Of a stretch of 39,697 nucleotides of DNA, positions 33,661 through 39,697 are shown piece by piece. This stretch comes from Gnetum montanum (Eukaryota > Streptophyta > Gnetopsida > Gnetales > Gnetaceae): NCBI GenBank assembly GCA_015680685.1, contig MNCI01020248.1, forward strand, positions 22,516-62,212, written 5' to 3'. Each line of letters begins with the position of its first letter. Within the stretch, counting starts at the first letter, position 1. The position numbers and the translations under genes were made by a program. Below the pieces are notes generated by a model. It searched no databases and had not been told where the DNA came from. It saw nothing but the letters and a program-made list of their open reading frames with translations.

Positions 33661-33830
33661 GGATCCCAACACACTACACACGTCATTTTCAATAGTTGAC
33701 GTTAGGAGAGTTCAAATTTTCTTCCATAATTTTCAGAGCTTTGTGATTCTAAATTCAACTTCTAATATTTTTTTCTCTGACACTCTGATTTCTTTTCTAA
33801 TTAAATGTAATTAAACCCGAAGTGTTCAAC

Positions 33831-33847
33831 TTAGTTGTGGGGGATGG
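33831..33847 (+). other. Second internal G-rich tract of element C
   Basis: TTAGTTGTGGGGGATGG, preceded by TTCAAC, matches TTTCAACTTAGTCATGGGGG of the element B hairpin. Element A has TTAGTCATGGGGATC at the matching place (17661). Confidence 0.6.
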
Positions 33848-34145
33848 GTACTATAGAACTTGCATATAATTTTTTCAAAATTTTCTATCATCCTAAGGAT
33901 ATCATAGGGGTAAGTACTATTAGAAATTCATGCCAAACTAATTTTCTCCCTTCATCTAAGTCATCTAAGTTATTATATGTGCCACCTAAATAGATAAGGT
34001 TCGACATTAAACTTTTAGGGCAACTTCCTTGAAAACTTTTTAACTTTAGAATCACACTAAGAAAAGAATTAAACATTTATTAAAGGCAATGAGTAAGGTA
34101 TAAGATAACCACATCTCTTTAAATAACCTTACTAACAAATAGTCC

Positions 34146-34160
34146 TTCTGTGATTACAGA
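34146..34160 (+). promoter_or_regulatory. Putative 3' splice acceptor before accessory ORF
   Basis: TTCTGTGATTACAG ends directly at the ATG (34160). Element B keeps TTGTTGTGATTGCAG at the matching place (minus strand, about 6775). A spliced subgenomic RNA would be the usual way to express an ORF downstream of pol; no donor was identified. Confidence 0.45.
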
Positions 34161-36958
34161 TGGCTCCTAAAAGAGGATATTAGGGAGGACCTTCTCAGCA
34201 TGTAACTAAATGCTCAAGAAGAGGTAGAGGATAAGGACCTCATGTAGAACATGTAGAGCAGGAGGCACAATCATTTAGCATTCGTTAGGAAACTCCTATC
34301 ACTACACAATCTGGCTAAGTAGAAGGTGGAGAGGTCAAGAAACTAGAATAAGGGAAACGCTTCATGTTGTCCCCAAAATGTGTTCAAGCCATTCAAGAAA
34401 AGTCGACATCCTCTACCATGATTGTGGAACTTAATTTTGGATACTTTATTGAAATTGCCCCTAAACTAGTCAAAGATCTATTTAAGGGATTTCCACTATG
34501 GCCTATCCTCTTGGAGAGTGAAGAATGTATTTGGATGAAACATATTAATTTTAGCACAATAAAGAAGAGGGAATCACCATAGATATTCATGGAATTTCAG
34601 TAGATTTCTTCATAAAGGCCATTGAAGAAGTTTTGAATTTTCCAAATAGAGGGCCCAAAGTTACTCATTTGTCCACTTTCTCCAATGCAGATGTAAGGAA
34701 AGTATGGTTAAAAAGGATGTATGGAAAAAAAGATAACACATGGAGAATTAAACCTTGAAGAAAGAGTTTACTTTAAAATTGACACCTATCATATTTTCCC
34801 AACAAAGGGTTTAAACAGAGTTTCTACCTATGTAGCAAAAGGAAGTGCAATTTTGATGGGCAAGGTTGATGTCAATTTTCCCCATCTATATTTAACAAAA
34901 ATATTAAGGCGGTTTGAAGAATGGAAGATAGAAAAGTTCACATTTCCCTTTCCATGCCTAATTAGGAAGCTATTTCGGTGTGTTGGAATTCTAAGGTACA
35001 CCAATGACATCCTCAGAAAAGCTCAAAATGCTTCATATGCTAAATTACTCAAGCCACCAGCACCAAGAAAAGATGTTGGTAAAACGTTGGAGCTTGAACA
35101 TGAATAGATGGTTGGGCCCACTACACCTCAAATGGCAGGGCTTAGCCAACTTCTAGACACAAGGCCTATCCAACAATAAGAAGTAGGCCTAGCATGTAGC
35201 TCATAGGCTAGAAAGACCAACAATTGCCACTACCACCGCAAGATTACCAATCGTTGATGAGCCATCTCAGGGCCATCGTTGAGATGGTCAGTTAGGGGAG
35301 CAGAGACGAGGCTAATTTCTTCAAGGTGATTGATGATGTTGTACAACTGACCATATCAATTGATCCTGCAAGGGGTGAGGTCTTAATACAATCAGGAGGA
35401 GGGGAATCACACTAATCACAACAGATCTCTAGAAATGTTGCATCATTCCAAGAACAATTAGAAACTAGTGAAGATGCCACAATGGTGGTCATGCAACACT
35501 AGGATGTAGTTGGATCAGTAGAGGTGATCACATAACACATCAAAAAATCTTTTAATGTCCTTTTTATGCCACCAATAGATTTCATTGCAGCACATGATGC
35601 TAAGTTCTGGCCGGTACCTCAATGACTCTTGCGAAGCATGAGGATGCTTTGTATCGCTTACTACAAATAGAACAAGTTATGATGTCCTTTTTTGACATCC
35701 TCCAAGATGTCATAGAAGCAAAATTAGACCTCATTTCCACTAAATAAAAGCTAATCATGGCTGAAGTTAGGGTTGAACATGCAGAAGATGAGTTGTAGAG
35801 ACTCCAAGAAAAGTTTGTTATCTTACAAGCTAAACAACGAGATCCATCCCAACTTATTGTAGCTGATCAGTTAGAATCCTTTAGGACATAGCAGTTGAAT
35901 GAATTGTTAGTGGAGAATAAAAGGGTAGTGATGGAAAAAGAGAAGGCTAATTGGGATGCTTCAAAAGCACAAGCTCAGATGTATGCACATGTTAAAGCTC
36001 TCAAGGCCTTACAAGAAGAGAATAAACTCCTTGCTACCAAAAATCTTTGGTTAATGATAGTTGAAAAATAGAAGAATGTTCTAGAAGAAAGTTTTCAACA
36101 AATGCCAGAACAATTAATAAGAGTCAACCAAGATATAAGTTGCTTAGCCAAAGAAAATAGAACCCTCTCAATGGAGGAGGTATGCACCATCTAATAGAAG
36201 ACAACCATTGAAATAAGTGCATGGTAAAATAAGGCTAAGAAGCATGAACGATGAAAGGAGCACTTTTTCGACTAGGTGGGCATGTACAAGGAAATCATAG
36301 AGAAGTTAATATGAATGGCCAAGGCACATATTAAATCCCTCAATGCTGAAAACACTAATTGGCAGGTCATTTTGGATACTTATGCCCTTGCCCATCAAGT
36401 AGACTTAAAAAGCTAGGACCTGCAGATCCAAGATCTCAAAGAATACATAGAGTTGGAAAATCTATGATATGAAAACTTGGCCATGTTAATAGCATGATGC
36501 CTAAGAACTAAGCTCAAGAAGCAAGTAGCTGCCACCTATGCTAAATATGAGATAGAGTTTATGAAACATAAGAATACATTATAAAGATTAGAGGTGGAAA
36601 ACTCTAAATTAGAGATGGTAAAGGCCAACTACCAAGGTCAAAAAGATGTTATAGTAGATTGGCTCAATGGTTTATAGATTACCAAGAATTCAAAGACAAA
36701 GCCAGAGCCTATGAAGAGGAATGATAACTATTCATGGCATAGTATGACAAGGCCAATCAAATGTTCCTGTAGCTACTATGTCCATGGGAAGTGTCAACTC
36801 CATCAAACATTGGAACATCAGCATGGATGGCTCATGATCCTTGGATAGAAGAGGAGAAACTTCAAGCACTTCTTAAAAGGTATCAATTTCAGGAGCCTAG
36901 AGTGTAGGATGAAGGAAAGGTGCCCATGGAGAAGCCACCACCACCAGGAACCACATGA
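34160..36958 (+). pseudogene. Accessory (env-position) ORF of element C: globular domain plus coiled coil
   Basis: The start is MAPKRGY followed by an Arg/Gly-rich stretch (residues 1-70). A globular region follows (about residues 75-310): MLSPKCVQAIQ, FIEIAPKLVKDLF, WPILLESEECIWMKH, IDIHGISVDFFIKAIEEVL, FPNRGPKV, VWLKRMYGKKD, YFKIDTYHI (34769-34795), GSAILMGKVDVNFPHLYL, FPFPCLI (34943-34963) and DILRKAQNA. After a low-complexity linker, 35620-36720 is Glu/Lys/Leu/Gln-rich with heptad-like spacing (AEVRVEHAEDEL, RLQEKFVILQAKQ, QEENKLLA, LEVENSKLE), a long coiled coil. It ends PMEKPPPPGTT-stop at 36956-36958. No signal peptide or membrane segment is seen, so an envelope role is not supported. 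About 20 stops and several frameshifts. It resembles the domain of plant Athila/Ogre extra ORFs by wording only. Its role is unknown; partners could be gag or host proteins. Confidence 0.78.
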
Positions 36959-37120
36959 GTTCTACAAGTTTTGTATTTTGTGTTAGTGTCCAAATTTTTT
37001 TTAGTTCCACACTATGGCATGAACTAGTCCATGGTCATTCAATAACCCCATACCTATTCATTGTTTGTAATCAAATGAAATTATTCCTCATTTTTTTTGA
37101 CATGAGGATAAATTTTTATT

Positions 37121-37134
37121 TAGTCATGGGGGTA
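37121..37134 (+). other. Polypurine tract of element C
   Basis: TAGTCATGGGGGTA directly before the LTR start, the same as in element A. Confidence 0.87.
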
Positions 37135-37995
37135 TGATGAGTCACAGTCTATTAGGCCTTGATATTGAGTATGCGATATGAGGTACGCAATATTGTAGCC
37201 TAGATAGGATATCGTATACACGATATCGTGATTCTTGTGTTAGCTTATAAATACAACATTTAAGCACATAGGGAAGGGAGGTTAGATCATTAGGGAGTTA
37301 GAAGTTCTTTTCTTTTGGTAGTTTAGTTTTCAATTATTTTCAGTGCATGCTTGTAGTGTGATGCTTGTAATTGTATGGAACCTTTATTCGAGTGTGACGT
37401 ACTTGGACATGCACATGATCGGCAATAAAGATTGAGATTAATCCATCATTGTAGCATTTACTTAGCTTTTAATTATTTTAATTATTGATTATTTATTATT
37501 ATTTTCTTGGTTAATATTTCTTTTCTCATCATTTACTATTCCTGTTGTTAACGCAAAATGATTACGCCTTAATCATGAACATTTAAGTGTAACTATGTGG
37601 TAATCGAGTAGCGTATCAAATAATGCTTCGAGTGATGTGTGTTTGGTAATCCTAGAAGTAGTACTTGAAGTCCAAGATGTGTACAGATGATTAGGGATGG
37701 ATGCTCATCACACTTAGGCTAGCTTAGATCCTATTGCCCATTGCCCATTAGCTTAATTAAGCTATCTTTGATGGTTCTTAGGAGTAGCATAGTAGTAGGG
37801 ATCACATCATACACCTCATTCTAGACTAAACCATATGTGACAAAGCAAATACTAGTCCAAGTGAGAAGACAATGAACTGCAATCAATGTATAACCATCTA
37901 GGTGCCACAACTAGTACATCTACGAAGTTCGATCGAATCATGTGTACATGCTCGTATTCGAAGGGTTGAGTGTAGGGGTACCTCGCCACTTATCA
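37135..37995 (+). repeat. 3' LTR of element C
   Basis: 861 bp, TGATGAGTCA...CACTTATCA. Palindromes CGATATGAGGTACGCAATAT and GATATCGTATACACGATATC lie at 37160-37230, the TATA box GCTTATAAATAC at 37243-37254 and AATAAA at 37424-37429. Its end matches the 29397-29708 tail. Right flank TCTAG. Confidence 0.91.
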
Positions 37996-39697
37996 TCTAG
38001 TAATAACTAGTTTTCAAGATATATTTTGTTTTTATATCTTTTATTTATCAAGCCATTTTTTAGTTACTATTATCTTAATATTTCCTTGAATCTTTTTATA
38101 GTTTATATATCTTTGAATGTTTACTTTACATTTATTAAATGGTTGAGTCAAATGTAGTAGTATTGCAACGATATATTAAATAGTTAACAATTATATTTAT
38201 AATTAAATTAATATCTAGATTCATATACCTTCACAATTAAGATTTAGCGTTAAGATAATAAAGTTACTTGTTACCCCTATTTCATCCCATTAGAAACACA
38301 AATATCATGGAATACAACAAAAGCCTTTCTATGATAGCTACTATAAAAGAAATTTTGTACAAATTGTTCAATGTGATAACATGCATCAATACTTCTTAAA
38401 ACTAGGGAATACATGTTAATAATCATGTTTACTATCCTCAAAAATATATTGACTTATAAATTTTTAACAAAATTTAATTACATCACAATAAAATAATTTT
38501 CACCATACCCCAAAGTTAAGTAAAATAAAAAATTAAAAAAAAGTTGAACACTTACTAACATTCTAGGTTCAAGCTTCACATATACATAAATATTTCCATG
38601 TTGGATATCTATTTTCAATGATAAAACATCATAGGAAAGTAAATAAATCCTAATAGTGATGGTTCACATTTACAAATTTGATTTAAAGCCTAAATTGGCA
38701 TGTTTAATAAATTTTAAAAATATTCACAAATGGAAGCATAACCTAATGAATGTAGCAAACAATAATAAACTTCAATAACCTTATTGCTCAAGGTCCACCA
38801 TAAATTTTTTGCATATGAATACAAACATTTATTAACAAAGCCACTCCATTGAACAATTTACAAGTTGCATGCATAGAAGTTGCATGACATAATCATATTT
38901 CAATTAATCATGGCATATTTCTATTAAAATTTGGTGTATCCATGAACTACCTATTATGTTTTTCAAAATATTTGATGATGAGGATGTAGTCATGCATGGT
39001 ATAATTTATTATTTACATGGTGCTCTAATATTCATGAGAAGTTGTTCATAGAATTGAAACTTGTCATGAAGCGTTATACATTTTACCTCTGAATTAGCAT
39101 GGGAGCCCAACTTTCAAAAATTTGAGCATTCTGTGTTAAGAAACCTCCTAGGTACCTTACAAATGCAAGAATTAAAATTTGTATTCTGAAGCATCATGGA
39201 AGGAAGAATGAAAAATTGTACTATATATAACTTGCATTTAATGTTTTATAGGACAATCAGAATCATACTAAATTCATCATAAGTTGCAATTGATTTGTCA
39301 AGGATCAGAGAATAAATAGTACTATGGCTAATTTGAATTAAAAAACTTCCCAAAGGCTTTTTTTAACTAAATCTGTAGCAAAATTAATGAAGGATGGCTT
39401 GGTAAAATAAACATTGAAGGTGTTGAAACTCATTGTCTAGAATTAGCTAAAGAATCCAACTTGGCAATGGCTTAGAAAAGCAAAACTAAGATCATAGATA
39501 CACATTTCATAATGACAAAAAAATGTAAATGTGATTAACATTAGTTTCTAAAATATGGTATGGGAAATTTGTAAATTTTGTAATGGGTCATATCTATTAT
39601 ATAGGGGCTATGCTCNTTAAATTTTGTAATGGGTCATATCTATTATATAGGGGCTATGCTCATTCCAAAACCTAATTACTAAAACATACAAATGCTC
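37996..39697. other. Unassigned AT-rich flank
   Basis: No coding motif, LTR end or tRNA box seen on either strand. Only short frames and A/T runs, plus the N at 39616. Confidence 0.45.
39616..39616. other. Undetermined base between identical flanks
   Basis: 39572-39615 and 39618-39661 are the same 44 bases on either side of N and one T. This is a likely unmerged contig overlap. Confidence 0.88.

Larger units (their letters stand above)
29397..37995 (+). mobile_element. Element C: pol-less Athila-like element with long accessory ORF
   Basis: The order is LTR tail, tRNA-Asp primer site, gag with zinc knuckle, post-pol-type G-rich tract, spacer, U3-like promoter module, another G-rich tract, acceptor-like site, accessory ORF of about 930 codons, polypurine tract and complete 3' LTR. 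There is no protease, RT, RNase H or integrase motif between gag and the first G-rich tract, so it would have depended on enzymes from relatives such as B. Confidence 0.87.

Noticed and set aside
34160-36958. Calling the accessory ORF an envelope glycoprotein
   Set aside because: Position fits, but no signal peptide, transmembrane segment or cleavage site is visible; the coiled coil alone is not enough.

Overview
The window looks like repeat-dense nuclear DNA of a seed plant. The evidence is Athila-like Ty3/gypsy elements with a tRNA-Asp primer site, a Copia-type element with the initiator-Met primer site, plant RTE- and L1-type LINEs, a probable tRNA-headed SINE, and a short TTTAGGG (plant telomere type) tract. 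The DNA is AT-rich, and almost every coding region is broken by stops and frameshifts. Such old, slowly removed repeats fit a large genome such as a gymnosperm's, but the sequence does not prove the taxon. I see no intact host gene, rRNA or functional tRNA gene.

Layout: 1-642 is a minus-strand LTR cut by the window edge. 2056-3412 is a minus-strand RTE LINE. 3542-5540 is a Copia-type 5' LTR, primer site and decayed gag. It is interrupted at 5541 by element B (minus strand, 5541-11965: LTR, long spacer, integrase, RNase H, reverse transcriptase, protease). 11966-12762 is a minus-strand fragment of an accessory ORF fused to B. 12763-19057 is element A (plus strand: LTR tail, primer site, gag, protease, spacer, 3' LTR; RT, RNase H and integrase deleted). 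19214-19457 is a SINE-like unit. 19470-22000 is an L1-type LINE split by a solo LTR (20047-21061) with matching AAAAG target duplications. 24085-25620 is a second copy of the accessory ORF. 27435-28900 is a diverged minus-strand LTR with a duplicated U3. 29397-37995 is element C (plus strand: LTR tail, primer site, gag, no pol, spacer, internal U3-like promoter, long accessory ORF, 3' LTR). The right flank to 39697 has nothing recognisable.

A, B and C belong to one family. Combined, they suggest the order LTR - PBS(tRNA-Asp) - gag - PR-RT-RH-IN - G-rich tract - about 1.7 kb non-coding spacer - accessory ORF - polypurine tract - LTR. The position of the accessory ORF (between pol and the 3' LTR), its acceptor-like splice site, a promoter-like module upstream and a long coiled-coil C-terminal half make it the most interesting part of the window. 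It is present in three diverged copies (34160-36958, 24085-25620, 11966-12762). Single undetermined bases at 20734, 28014 and 39616 are each flanked by near-duplicate sequence, which suggests unmerged contig overlaps rather than biology.
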